Source of the DNA: an uncultured beta proteobacterium
Lineage (GTDB): Bacteria; Pseudomonadota; Gammaproteobacteria; Burkholderiales; Burkholderiaceae_C
Assembly: GCA_903870955.1 (NCBI GenBank)
Contig: CAIQEX010000654.1
Coordinates: 1-10,867 of the forward strand
Direction of reading: 5' to 3'
DNA length: 10,867 nucleotides
Of the stretch, positions 1 to 7,322 are shown piece by piece (the stretch's first letter is position 1; every line of letters starts with the position of its first letter). Under the pieces are notes generated by a model, which searched no databases, was not told where the DNA came from, and worked only from the letters and a program-made list of their open reading frames with translations. Position numbers and translations under genes: made by a program.

Positions 1-878
1 AGCAGGCGCAACAGGTACTGGCCGTAGCCCGACTTGACCAACGGCTTGGCGAGTCTTTCCAATTGGGCGTTGTCAATCCAGCCATGGCGCCACACCACTT
101 CTTCGGGGGCGGCGACCTTGAGGCCCTGGCGGTTCTCGATGGTGTAGATGAACTGGCTGGCCTCCAGCATGGATTCGTGTGTACCGGTATCCAGCCAGGC
201 AAAACCGCGGCCCATGGTTTGTACGTCCAGCTTTTCGCGCGCCAGGTACATCCGGTTCAGGTCGGTTATCTCCAACTCGCCACGGGGACTGGGTTGGACT
301 TGTTTTGCCAACTCCACCACCTGTTCGTCATAGAAGTACAGGCCGGTGACGGCATAGCGGCTCTTGGGCGATTGGGGCTTCTCTTCCAGGCTGATGGCTT
401 TGCCTTCTGCGTCAAACTCCACGACGCCATAGCGTTCCGGGTCGTTCACCGCATAGGCAAACACCGTGGCCCCACTGGTTTGCTGGCTGGCCTTTTGCAG
501 CAGGGCAGCAAAGTCATGGCCATAGAAGATGTTGTCGCCCAAGACCAGGGCACTTGGGGCGCCATTCAAGAACTTTTCGCCAATCAGAAAGGCCTGGGCC
601 AGTCCATCCGGCGAGGGTTGCACGGCGTAGGCAATGCGGATACCCCACTGGCTGCCATCGCCCAGCAGTTGCTCAAAGCGCGGGGTGTCCTGTGGCGTGG
701 AGATCACCAGAATTTCGCGGATGCCGGCCAACAACAGCGTCGTCAGCGGGTAGTAAATCATCGGCTTGTCGTAGATCGGTAGCAGTTGTTTGCTGACAAC
801 CTGGGTTGCCGGATAGAGGCGCGTGCCGGAACCTCCGGCCAGAATGATGCCTTTGCGGGCCGTGTTGCTGTTGTTCAT
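1..878 (-). CDS. rfbA: Glucose-1-phosphate thymidylyltransferase RfbA/RmlA (3' end cut by window edge)
   Basis: First enzyme of dTDP-L-rhamnose synthesis: glucose-1-phosphate plus dTTP gives dTDP-glucose and pyrophosphate, in the cytoplasm. Starting at the ATG at 878, 292 codons are visible before the left edge. The family is about 290-300 residues, so only a few C-terminal residues should be missing. Visible are the nucleotide-binding loop GGSGTRLYP (residues 15-23), [16 protein letters not shown], the PDGLAQAF segment (about 90-97), the metal-site GDN in [10 protein letters not shown] (about 111-120), EEKPQSPKS, and late [10 protein letters not shown]. No other in-frame ATG fits the conserved N-terminus. 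There is no clear Shine-Dalgarno; the leader before the ATG is A-rich. It follows rfbB by 21 bases on the same strand, so it is probably co-transcribed. rfbC and rfbD are not in the window and may lie beyond the left edge (inference). Confidence 0.96.
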   Translation of the reverse strand, partial: MNNSNTARKGIILAGGSGTRLYPATQVVSKQLLPIYDKPMIYYPLTTLLLAGIREILVISTPQDTPRFEQLLGDGSQWGIRIAYAVQPSPDGLAQAFLIGEKFLNGAPSALVLGDNIFYGHDFAALLQKASQQTSGATVFAYAVNDPERYGVVEFDAEGKAISLEEKPQSPKSRYAVTGLYFYDEQVVELAKQVQPSPRGELEITDLNRMYLAREKLDVQTMGRGFAWLDTGTHESMLEASQFIYTIENRQGLKVAAPEEVVWRHGWIDNAQLERLAKPLVKSGYGQYLLRL

Positions 879-899
879 AGAAGTTGGTTTTTTGTGATT

Positions 900-1844
900 T
901 CAGTGCGCCTGCATGGCACATGCGTTTGCGTCAGCGCGGGGCGTGGCAGTAGTTGCTTTAGCAGTAGCAGCAGGGCTACCGTATTGCTGGCTGACCCACT
1001 CCCGGTATGCGCCACTTTGTACCTGGGTCACCCACTCCGGGTTATCCAGATACCACTGCACGGTTTTGCGAATGCCGGTGTCAAAGGTCTCGACCGGTTT
1101 CCAGTCCAGTTCTCTTTCAATTTTTGAGGCATCAATGGCATAGCGGCGGTCATGGCCGGGGCGGTCGGTGACGTAGCGGATCTGCTGGCCATCGCCGTAC
1201 ACCGGCAGGGGCTTGCCAGCCTGGGCGTTAACGATGATCAGGGGGACGAGCTTCTCGGGGAAGTGGAAGGGCCCGTAGTTGTTCGAGCAGTGGGTGGTCA
1301 GCACCGGCAGGCCATAGGTATGGTGGTAGGCCCGCACCAGGTGATCGCTGGCGGCTTTGCTGGCCGAGTACGGGCTGTTGGGCGCATAGCAATGGGTCTC
1401 GGTAAAGGCGGGATCGGTCTTCGACAAAGAGCCAAACACCTCGTCTGTGGAAACATGCACAAAGCGGAATGCAGCCCGGTCCTGTGCATCCAGTCCAGAC
1501 CAATAGCTGCGCACCGTTTCGAGCAGGTTGAAGGTGCCCACGATATTCGTCTGGATGAATTCACCGGGGCCCAGAATGGATCGGTCCACATGGCTTTCGG
1601 CTGCAAAGTTCAGGATGGCGCGGGGCTTGTGGGTCGCCAGCAATTCGGCCACCAGCGCCGCATCACCCATGTCGCCCGGCACAAAAATGTGCTTCGGGTT
1701 GGCCGCTACCGAGGACAGGTTTTGCAGATTGCCGGCATAGGTGAGTTTGTCCAGATTAACCACCGACTCGTCAGATTCGGCCAACCAGTCCAATACAAAA
1801 TTGCTGCCGATAAAGCCAGCTCCGCCGGTTACCAATAGAGTCAT
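900..1844 (-). CDS. rfbB: dTDP-glucose 4,6-dehydratase RfbB/RmlB, with an internal in-frame deletion
   Basis: Short-chain dehydrogenase/reductase family enzyme that converts dTDP-glucose to dTDP-4-keto-6-deoxyglucose with bound NAD+. Visible are the Rossmann glycine motif TGGAGFIG (residues 6-13), the STDEVFG segment (132-138) with the catalytic Thr-Asp-Glu, and YSASK (159-163) with the catalytic Tyr and Lys. The C-terminal [11 protein letters not shown] and [10 protein letters not shown] blocks are also present. The frame encodes 314 residues, but homologues have about 350-360. At residues 223/224, GDGQQIR runs straight into YVTDRPGH. The conserved DWLYVEDH ... GETYNIGG.NEK ... block that normally lies between (about 60 residues) is missing, although the frame is kept. 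This part of the sugar-nucleotide-binding domain is probably essential, so activity is doubtful (inference). A low-complexity Ala/Thr-rich tail (residues 290-314) extends past the usual C-terminus. I chose the ATG at 1844 because AAGGA (1858-1854) lies 8 bases upstream; ATGs at 1850 and 1853 sit too close to it. Confidence 0.9.
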   Translation of the reverse strand: MTLLVTGGAGFIGSNFVLDWLAESDESVVNLDKLTYAGNLQNLSSVAANPKHIFVPGDMGDAALVAELLATHKPRAILNFAAESHVDRSILGPGEFIQTNIVGTFNLLETVRSYWSGLDAQDRAAFRFVHVSTDEVFGSLSKTDPAFTETHCYAPNSPYSASKAASDHLVRAYHHTYGLPVLTTHCSNNYGPFHFPEKLVPLIIVNAQAGKPLPVYGDGQQIRYVTDRPGHDRRYAIDASKIERELDWKPVETFDTGIRKTVQWYLDNPEWVTQVQSGAYREWVSQQYGSPAATAKATTATPRADANACAMQAH

Positions 1845-1925
1845 GTTCATCATCCTTCACTGCGTTAATGCAGCGTGGATTGTGTCGACCCGGGCTCCAA
1901 AAAGTGTTACCGAATTGAGAACTCA

Positions 1926-1944
1926 GCACACCCCAAAGGCGTGC
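1926..1944 (-). other. Short hairpin just after the phosphomannomutase stop codon
   Basis: Arms at 1926-1932 (gcacacc) and 1938-1944 (ggcgtgc) can pair over 7 bp with one G-U wobble and a 5-base loop. It lies 4 bases past the mutase stop in the roughly 100-base gap before rfbB. No U-tract follows on the minus strand, so a simple intrinsic terminator is not supported. It may be a processing or attenuation structure, or chance. The rest of the gap holds no promoter I could defend. Confidence 0.25.
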
Positions 1945-1947
1945 CCC

Positions 1948-3420
1948 TCAGGCGCAACCCAGACCGCTCCAGAAATCTGGCGGCAGGGTCGCAACGCGCT
2001 GCAAACATTGCTGGCAAAGTTCACTCGCACGCACAGCGCTGGAGCTCTCCGCAATGCAGCGAAATTCAGGTGCGTTTCCAGAGGGCCGCACGTGCACGAT
2101 GTCTCCACCGTCAAATTCAACCCGGACGCCATCCACCGTATTCGTCGACACGATGGATGTGGCCTGCGGCAGCAATATTTTTAAAGCCAGCGCGGCATCC
2201 TTCTTCATGGCGGCAACCAGCGCAGCACTGCGCACCGTTGCGAAGCCTGCGATGCGGTCGCTGGCAGAAAAACGCTTCGGCAGCGCAGCAGCAATTGCGG
2301 AGAGTTTCTTTTTCGTAAGTAGCGACAAGCGCAAGAGTGCGAGTATCGGCAGCAGGGCGTCGCGGGTTGGCAAGGCCTTGAGCGGCGCACCCCCAACCGC
2401 CACCGGCGAACCCAACAGAAATCCGCCATTGGCCTCAAACCCAGCCAGTGGGCCGTCCTCGGCACGCAGTCGCTGCATCCCGTCAATCACATAGGGCGAA
2501 CCAATGCGCGTGCGCAATACAGTTGAAAAATGCTTGCAGGCTTCAATCGATGAAATGCAATTGACCGGCGCAACCACTTGGGCAATTCCCAGTGCCTGTG
2601 CACACAGAATGCCCACCACATCGCCGCGCAACCAGTTGCCGTGTTCGTCGCTAATCAACGGGCGGTCGGCATCGCCATCCGTGGAAATGATGGCATCAAA
2701 TTGACCGGCGCCGGCCCATTCCAGCGCCAGCGCGCGGTCTTCTTCACTGACCGCTTCTGTATCGATGGGAACAAAGGTTTCCGTGCGCCCAAGTGGCACC
2801 ACGTCGACCCCGAGTTGGCTCAGGATGTCGGAAAAAATATCGCGACCAGCACTGGAGTGCTGGTAGAAGCCGACCCGCAAGCCTTGCAGGCTTTGGTGGC
2901 CGAATGCCTGGAAAGCCTGGATATAGCGCTGCGCATAGGCGTCAACAATGGCGGGGTCCAGGGGCGGGAGTGGGCGGCTGGCGTCACCCTGTGCGTCCAC
3001 GGCACTGGCAGCCAAAATGACCTGCTCATCGGCCTTGCAGATTTCGCCATCCGCGCGGTAAAACTTCAGACCGTTTCTATCGAAGGGGATATGGCTTCCG
3101 GTCACCATGATGGCCGGGATGGCGTGTTCCTGCGCGTACCACGCCAGCGCCGGTGTTGGCAGCACGCCCGCATACAAAACGCGGCAACCGCGTCGCTCGG
3201 CAGCGGCCACACAGGCCGCGGCAATACGCGGGCTGCTGGGCCGCAAATCGTGCCCAATGGCGACGCACTCGGCCCCAGGAGCGATGTGCTCCAAAAATGC
3301 GTAGGCGTAGGCAAAACAATGCGCATCGGTTAACGCGTCGACCAGACCGCGAATTCCGCTGGTGCCAAATTGGACGCCTGTGGCCCGCATGACGTCGTTG
3401 ATGGTTGGCGCTGATTTCAT
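1948..3420 (-). CDS. Phosphomannomutase/phosphoglucomutase family protein (divergent motifs)
   Basis: Alpha-D-phosphohexomutase superfamily enzyme of 490 residues. By context it interconverts mannose-6-phosphate and mannose-1-phosphate, feeding the guanylyltransferase encoded upstream; a phosphoglucomutase role is also possible. The four family signatures are present in order: N-terminal FGTSGIRG (18-25), the phosphoserine loop TGSHIPFDRNG (107-117, Ser109), the metal loop DGDADR (248-253), the sugar loop FEANGG (328-333) and the phosphate loop RPSGNAPEFR (445-454). These differ from the commoner TASHNP, GEMSGG-type and RPSGTEP forms, so this is a divergent subfamily, but the catalytic Ser and metal Asp residues are kept. 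The ATG at 3420 overlaps the upstream VOC stop as ATGA, and FGTSGIRG then sits where the family expects it. The open frame continues upstream to 3549, but that part overlaps the VOC gene and does not look like protein of this family. Confidence 0.9.
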   Translation of the reverse strand: MKSAPTINDVMRATGVQFGTSGIRGLVDALTDAHCFAYAYAFLEHIAPGAECVAIGHDLRPSSPRIAAACVAAAERRGCRVLYAGVLPTPALAWYAQEHAIPAIMVTGSHIPFDRNGLKFYRADGEICKADEQVILAASAVDAQGDASRPLPPLDPAIVDAYAQRYIQAFQAFGHQSLQGLRVGFYQHSSAGRDIFSDILSQLGVDVVPLGRTETFVPIDTEAVSEEDRALALEWAGAGQFDAIISTDGDADRPLISDEHGNWLRGDVVGILCAQALGIAQVVAPVNCISSIEACKHFSTVLRTRIGSPYVIDGMQRLRAEDGPLAGFEANGGFLLGSPVAVGGAPLKALPTRDALLPILALLRLSLLTKKKLSAIAAALPKRFSASDRIAGFATVRSAALVAAMKKDAALALKILLPQATSIVSTNTVDGVRVEFDGGDIVHVRPSGNAPEFRCIAESSSAVRASELCQQCLQRVATLPPDFWSGLGCA

Positions 3421-3821
3421 CGTGGCATCTCGTAGAGTTCGATGGGCAGTTGATCGGGGTCCTGAAAAAACAAAAACTGACGCCCGGTATATTCGTCCAG
3501 CCGAATAGCTTCGACCGCAACACCTTGCCCGGCAAGGTAATCTGCCCAATTCTGCAAGCCCGATACGGCAAATGCCAAGTGTCGCAGTCCGCAGGCTTCC
3601 GGGTAGGACGGACGCTTGGGCGCCTGCGGCATGGAAAACAGTTCCACCTGTGCGCCGTCCGGCAGTTGCAGATCGAGCTTCCAGGAGTCACGCGCCGCAC
3701 GGTAGTTTTCGGCCAGCACACGCAGACCCAGCACGCCGGTATAGAACTGCCGCGACACAGCGTAATCGCTGCAGATAATGGCGGCGTGGTGGATGCCCAG
3801 CAGGACCGGTGCCGGACTCAT
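3417..3821 (-). CDS. VOC-superfamily (glyoxalase/dioxygenase fold) protein
   Basis: Small protein of 134 residues with one pair of beta-alpha-beta-beta-beta modules, the vicinal-oxygen-chelate fold. Visible are GIHHAAIICSD (9-19), FYTGVLGLRV (26-35), VELFSMP (59-65), GLRHLAFAV (78-86) and the C-terminal FFQDPDQLPIELYE (118-131). Metal-ligand candidates are His11 or His12, Glu60, His81 and Glu128, the classical His/Glu pattern, so it could be an active metalloenzyme. It resembles small GloA/YaeR-like proteins, but the substrate cannot be read from sequence. Both ends overlap their neighbours by 4 bases in ATGA (3818-3821 with the guanylyltransferase, 3417-3420 with the mutase). It is therefore translationally coupled between two GDP-mannose enzymes. 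A role in sugar-phosphate handling or detoxification of a carbonyl by-product is inference only. Confidence 0.88.
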   Translation of the reverse strand: MSPAPVLLGIHHAAIICSDYAVSRQFYTGVLGLRVLAENYRAARDSWKLDLQLPDGAQVELFSMPQAPKRPSYPEACGLRHLAFAVSGLQNWADYLAGQGVAVEAIRLDEYTGRQFLFFQDPDQLPIELYEMPR

Positions 3822-5266
3822 GGGGCGGCCCGGCCATAGACGTCGTCAAAGCGCACGATGTCGTCTTCACCCAGGTAGCTGCCGGACTGCACCTCAATCA
3901 TTTCCAGGTCCACCCGTCCGGGGTTTTCGAGCCGGTGCACGGTGCCCAGAGGGATGTAGGTGGACTGGTTTTCCGAGAGCAACAGGGTTTCATCTCCCTT
4001 GGTGACCTTGGCCGTACCGCTGACCACAATCCAGTGTTCTGCGCGGTGATGGTGCATTTGCAACGACAGGCTGGCACCGGGGGTGACGACAATGCGCTTG
4101 ACCTGAAAGCGCGGCCCCATGTCCACACTGTCGTACCAACCCCAAGGGCGATAGACCTTGCGGTGATTCAAGGCCTGACTGCGGCCCTCGCGCTGCAACT
4201 GGGTGACGATTTTTTTAACATCCTGCGTGCGGTCTTTGTGCGCCACCAGAATGGCGTCCGGTGTTTCCACCACGATCAACGCGTCAACGCCAACGCAGGC
4301 CACCAGGCGGCCTTGCGAAAAGGCCAGCGTGTCATGGCAATCTTCGAGCAGCACGTCGCCCTGTGCCACATTGCCCTGCCCATCTTTGGGCAGCACATCC
4401 CAGATTGCATCCCAGGCACCCACGTCAGACCAACCGGCCGTCAGCGGCAGCACCAGTGCCGCTGGAAACGCCGTCTCTGCAGGTGACTGCGTGATGCGCT
4501 CCATGACTGCGTAGTCAATCGAGTCGGACGCGCAGTCCGTAAACTGCGCGGCGTCAACCCGCACAAATTCGCCATCGCTTTTTCCATCCTTCCAGGCGTT
4601 TTCACAGGCCTGAAGAATATCGGGGCGGCAGATTTTCATGGCGTTCAGCCAGACCGAGGCCCGCAGCATGAACAGTCCGCCATTCCAGAGGTAACCACCT
4701 TCCTGCAGGTAGCGCTCTGCCACATCGCGTTGGGGCTTCTCGACAAAGCACTGAATGTTGCGTGCCTCGCCGGGACCGCGCACCGCGCCGCACTGGATAT
4801 ATCCATAACCCGTCTCGGGGCCAGTCGGGGTGATACCGAAAGTGACGACCGCGCCCTGCTGCGCCAACTCGGCCCCGCTGCGCACGCTGTCCCGAAAAGC
4901 TGCGCCGTCCAGAATGACATGATCCGCCGGCATCACCAGCAGCACCGGGTCCTTGCCGTCCCGCGTGGCTTCAAGTGCGCCTAGCGTGAGTGCCGGTGCG
5001 GTGTTTCTGCCAACCGGCTCCAACACCAGCGTGCCACTTTGTCCCATGCAACGCATTTGTTCTGCAATCACAAAACGGTATTCTTCGTTACACACCACCA
5101 ACGGCTTCAAGGTGCTTTCGGTCAGACCGGAGATGCGTTGCAAGGTGGCTTGAAACAGCGAGTCCGAGCCGACGAGTTGCAGCAATTGCTTGGGATATTT
5201 CTCCCGCGAGAGGGGCCACAGCCGCGAGCCGGAGCCACCACAAAGTACCAAAGGTTGTATCAGCAT
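3818..5266 (-). CDS. manC: Mannose-1-phosphate guanylyltransferase / mannose-6-phosphate isomerase (ManC/CpsB/AlgA type)
   Basis: Bifunctional 482-residue enzyme, a usual length for the family. The N-terminal domain makes GDP-mannose from mannose-1-phosphate and GTP; the C-terminal type II isomerase domain interconverts fructose-6-phosphate and mannose-6-phosphate. Visible are the pyrophosphorylase signature GGSGSRLWPLSREKYPKQ (10-27), EPVGRNTAPA (83-92), MPADHVI (112-118), FVEKP (174-178), LWNGGLFML (193-201) and GWSDVGAW (278-285). The isomerase cupin starts at RPWGWYDS (373-380). It contains the metal-binding cluster QMHHHRAEHWIVV (403-415) and later YIPLGTVHRLENPG (437-450). The start at 5266 gives the canonical N-terminus; no good Shine-Dalgarno is visible. 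It begins 32 bases after the upstream nucleotidyltransferase stop and overlaps the VOC start by 4 bases. Confidence 0.96.
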   Translation of the reverse strand: MLIQPLVLCGGSGSRLWPLSREKYPKQLLQLVGSDSLFQATLQRISGLTESTLKPLVVCNEEYRFVIAEQMRCMGQSGTLVLEPVGRNTAPALTLGALEATRDGKDPVLLVMPADHVILDGAAFRDSVRSGAELAQQGAVVTFGITPTGPETGYGYIQCGAVRGPGEARNIQCFVEKPQRDVAERYLQEGGYLWNGGLFMLRASVWLNAMKICRPDILQACENAWKDGKSDGEFVRVDAAQFTDCASDSIDYAVMERITQSPAETAFPAALVLPLTAGWSDVGAWDAIWDVLPKDGQGNVAQGDVLLEDCHDTLAFSQGRLVACVGVDALIVVETPDAILVAHKDRTQDVKKIVTQLQREGRSQALNHRKVYRPWGWYDSVDMGPRFQVKRIVVTPGASLSLQMHHHRAEHWIVVSGTAKVTKGDETLLLSENQSTYIPLGTVHRLENPGRVDLEMIEVQSGSYLGEDDIVRFDDVYGRAAP

Positions 5267-5298
5267 AGTGAATGAATTGAAGTCTATGAAAACAGGTG

Positions 5299-6402
5299 TC
5301 AGGCGCGGGCATCGCCCCAGCGCAAATGGGTTGTGTCGTCACCGCTGTAGAGGGTTTCGCCATGCCGGTCGACGCAATAGTGGCGCGACACAATCATTTC
5401 GTTGAAGTGCATGTCGGCGGGGATTCGGGTGTATTCAAAGATGACGCTGCGCGTCACCTTGGCACCCGAGCGGATGACGCTGCCGTGTCCAATCCAGGCC
5501 GGCCCAATAATCGTCGCGCCGGGCTCGACCCGCACGCCCGAACCAAAATATACCGGCCCTTCGATCTTGACTTGATCCCAGGCAATCGAGGTGTTCAGGC
5601 CGACCCACACATCGGGCCTAACTTCTTTTCCCGGCATGCGCATGTCGGCAATTTCGCCGCGGATGACACGCTGAAGCACGGACCAGTAGTCGCTCACTTT
5701 GCCAATGTCAATCCAGTGAAATGGCCGGTTCTGCACGTAAAAGGGCAATTCCTGAGCGACCAGTTGCGGGAACAGTTCTGAGCCAATGTCATACACCTTG
5801 CGCGGCGGAACCAGGTTCAGTACCTCGGGCTCAAAAATATAGATGCCGGTGCTGGCCAGACGCGACTTGGCATCGCGTGGCTGGGGCTTTTCCTGAAACG
5901 ACTGAATCCGCTGTTGCGCATCAGCCACCACGACGCCATAAGAGGAAACTTCTTCCAGCGGCACCTCCATCGCCACCACGCTGGCCAGTGCACCCTTTTC
6001 TTTGTGTTCCTGAATGGCCGCGGTAATGTCCAGATCGATCAGCGCATCGCCGCACAGTACGAGCGTGGTCTGGTCAAAGAAGCCGCTGAAATCCTGAATT
6101 TTGCGCATCCCGCCGGCCGATCCCATGGGCTTGGGCAGGATGTCACCGTGATCGCGGATCCCCTCATAGGAGTAGCCGATTTCCACGCCCCAGCGACTGC
6201 CGTCGCCAAAGTATTCTTCAATGCGCTGGTGGTGGTAAGCCACGTTGATCATGATCTCGTGTATGCCGTGGCGCGCCAGGTGCTCGATCAGGTACTCCAT
6301 CACAGGCTTGCCCAGTATGGGCACCATGGGTTTTGGTAAATCCCGTGTGAGCGGACGCACGCGCGTGCCCTGTCCGGCTGCCAAAATCATTCCTTTTGCC
6401 AT
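5299..6402 (-). CDS. Sugar-1-phosphate nucleotidylyltransferase with C-terminal left-handed beta-helix
   Basis: NDP-sugar pyrophosphorylase of 367 residues, first gene of the minus-strand sugar operon. The N-terminal nucleotidyltransferase domain shows MILAAGQGTRVRPLT (5-19), KPMVPILGKPVMEYLIEHL (24-42), the LCGDALIDLD metal site (116-125), FQEKPQP (169-175) and FHWIDIGKVSDYW (228-240). From about 260 to 330, hexapeptide-like repeats (VRPDVWVGLNT, GPVYFGSGVRVEPGATIIGPAWIGHGSVI) form a beta-helix, as in GDP-mannose and ADP-/glucose-1-phosphate pyrophosphorylases. The neighbouring mutase suggests mannose-1-phosphate guanylyltransferase activity, but the NTP and sugar cannot be fixed from sequence, and manC already supplies that reaction. 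I chose the ATG at 6402 because GAGGA (6411-6407) lies at good spacing upstream. A TTG at 6414 in the same frame overlaps that site and is less likely. Confidence 0.9.
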   Translation of the reverse strand: MAKGMILAAGQGTRVRPLTRDLPKPMVPILGKPVMEYLIEHLARHGIHEIMINVAYHHQRIEEYFGDGSRWGVEIGYSYEGIRDHGDILPKPMGSAGGMRKIQDFSGFFDQTTLVLCGDALIDLDITAAIQEHKEKGALASVVAMEVPLEEVSSYGVVVADAQQRIQSFQEKPQPRDAKSRLASTGIYIFEPEVLNLVPPRKVYDIGSELFPQLVAQELPFYVQNRPFHWIDIGKVSDYWSVLQRVIRGEIADMRMPGKEVRPDVWVGLNTSIAWDQVKIEGPVYFGSGVRVEPGATIIGPAWIGHGSVIRSGAKVTRSVIFEYTRIPADMHFNEMIVSRHYCVDRHGETLYSGDDTTHLRWGDARA

Positions 6403-6638
6403 GTTGTTCCTCAAATAAATAGGTTGGTTGCCGGTGTAGGCAAGCTAATCGGATCCGGGTCGCGGCGGGTTGGAGAGTCCGTGATTGGTGTGGGCAACTC
6501 GGATGGTGTCATGATGCTGAAAGGGCCGCGAATAGTGGATGCGATAGGCTGAGAATAATCAGCCTTGTGCTGGCAAATGTGATGCAAGTGTTAACTTGTC
6601 AGGCGGCATATATTCACAACGTACATGGAAGCGAAGTT
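6403..6638. promoter_or_regulatory. Divergent intergenic region between the sugar operon and the response regulator
   Basis: This 236-base gap separates two divergently transcribed units and should hold promoters for both. It contains an inverted repeat at 6547-6564 and an AT-rich TATATT (6609-6614) that could be a -10 box for the response regulator, though no convincing -35 box stands at the right distance. The minus-strand TATTTA at 6421-6416 lies too near the 6402 start codon to be that operon's -10 box. I saw no coding sequence here. Confidence 0.5.
6547..6564. repeat. Perfect 6-bp inverted repeat (GGCTGA/TCAGCC) upstream of the response regulator
   Basis: Arms GGCTGA (6547-6552) and TCAGCC (6559-6564) flank a 6-base AT-rich spacer. 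The site ends 74 bases before the response-regulator ATG. It could be a dyad bound by a regulator, possibly the OmpR-type protein itself, or a small hairpin. No poly-T follows, so a terminator is unlikely. Function is unproven. Confidence 0.35.
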
Positions 6639-7322
6639 ATGCACATCGGTGTATTGGAAGACGACCCGGATCAGCAGGCACTGATCAACTTGTGGCTTAA
6701 GAGTGCGCAGCACAGTGTCGAGATTTTTGGCACGGTCAATGACATGCTGGCGGCGCTGAAGGGAGGAAGCTTTGATGCTTTGCTGCTGGACTGGATGCTG
6801 CCCGACGGGAACGGCGGCGAAGTGCTGCGCTGGGTGCGCCAAAGCCTGGGCTGGAAGCTGGCGATTGTGGTCTTGACCTCGCGCGACGATGAGCAGACGG
6901 TGGTCGAAGCCCTGCAGTCGGGGGCTGACGATTTTGTGGTCAAACCGGCCCGACAAAATGAGCTGAATGTTAGGCTTCAATCCGCCGCGCGACGCGCCAG
7001 TCCGGGTGGTCTACCGGTGATGCGCATGGGTGCCTACGAGATCGATGTGCCCAAACATACCCTGCTCATGAACGGGGCTGCGGTTACGCTGACACAAAAA
7101 GAATTTGATCTTTCGGTGTACCTGTTTCAGAACCCGGCCAAGTTGATGTCACGTGACCATTTGCTGGACAGGATCTGGGGCATCAGCAGCGAAGTGGATT
7201 CCCGCACGGTGGATACCCATGTCAGCCGAATCCGAAAAAAGCTCAAGCTCGATGGAAGTCTGGGCTGGAAGATGGTGCCGGTCTATGGTTATGGGTACCG
7301 ACTCGGACGCGTGGACCTTTAA
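6639..7322 (+). CDS. OmpR/PhoB-family response regulator
   Basis: Two-domain transcription factor of 227 residues. The receiver domain (about 1-118) has the acidic pair in LEDD (6-9), phosphoacceptor Asp51 in LLLDWMLPDGNG, Thr80 in VVLTSRDD and Lys102 in FVVKPA. All are needed for phosphorylation, so it should respond to a kinase. The C-terminal winged-helix domain (about 128-225) has LTQKEFDLSVYLFQNPAKLMSRDHLLDRIW and the recognition-helix region SRTVDTHVSRIRKKL. No histidine kinase is encoded nearby, so it is an orphan within this window. I chose the ATG at 6639 because GGAAG (6627-6631) is 7 bases upstream and the protein then begins with MHIGVLEDD as the family does. The frame is open further upstream to 6567 without family-like sequence. 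Its stop overlaps the convergent STAS gene in a shared TTAA. Target genes are unknown. Confidence 0.94.
   Translation: MHIGVLEDDPDQQALINLWLKSAQHSVEIFGTVNDMLAALKGGSFDALLLDWMLPDGNGGEVLRWVRQSLGWKLAIVVLTSRDDEQTVVEALQSGADDFVVKPARQNELNVRLQSAARRASPGGLPVMRMGAYEIDVPKHTLLMNGAAVTLTQKEFDLSVYLFQNPAKLMSRDHLLDRIWGISSEVDSRTVDTHVSRIRKKLKLDGSLGWKMVPVYGYGYRLGRVDL

Noticed and set aside
63..782. 239-codon plus-strand open frame opposite rfbA
   Set aside because: Antisense to a well-conserved RfbA; no domain, no ribosome-binding site worth noting.
900..1853. Frameshift or sequencing error as the cause of the short RfbB
   Set aside because: Both sides of the junction are in the same frame and highly conserved, so a single-base error cannot explain the missing block; a clean in-frame deletion (or collapsed assembly) fits better.
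1926..1944. Intrinsic terminator after the phosphomannomutase
   Set aside because: The hairpin has no following U-tract, and rfbB continues on the same strand about 100 bases later.
2578..3333. 251-codon plus-strand open frame opposite the phosphomannomutase
   Set aside because: Antisense shadow of a gene with all family signatures in order.
3421..3549. Upstream extension of the phosphomannomutase frame (43 extra residues)
   Set aside because: It lies inside the VOC gene, does not resemble the family, and the ATG at 3420 with the ATGA overlap is the better start.
6416..6438. Minus-strand -35/-10 pair (TTGCCT ... TATTTA) for the sugar operon
   Set aside because: Transcription would begin inside the Shine-Dalgarno, only about 7 bases before the ATG at 6402, leaving no usable leader.
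6567..6638. Upstream extension of the response regulator (24 residues)
   Set aside because: The ATG at 6639 has a good Shine-Dalgarno and gives the standard receiver N-terminus; the extension looks like promoter DNA.
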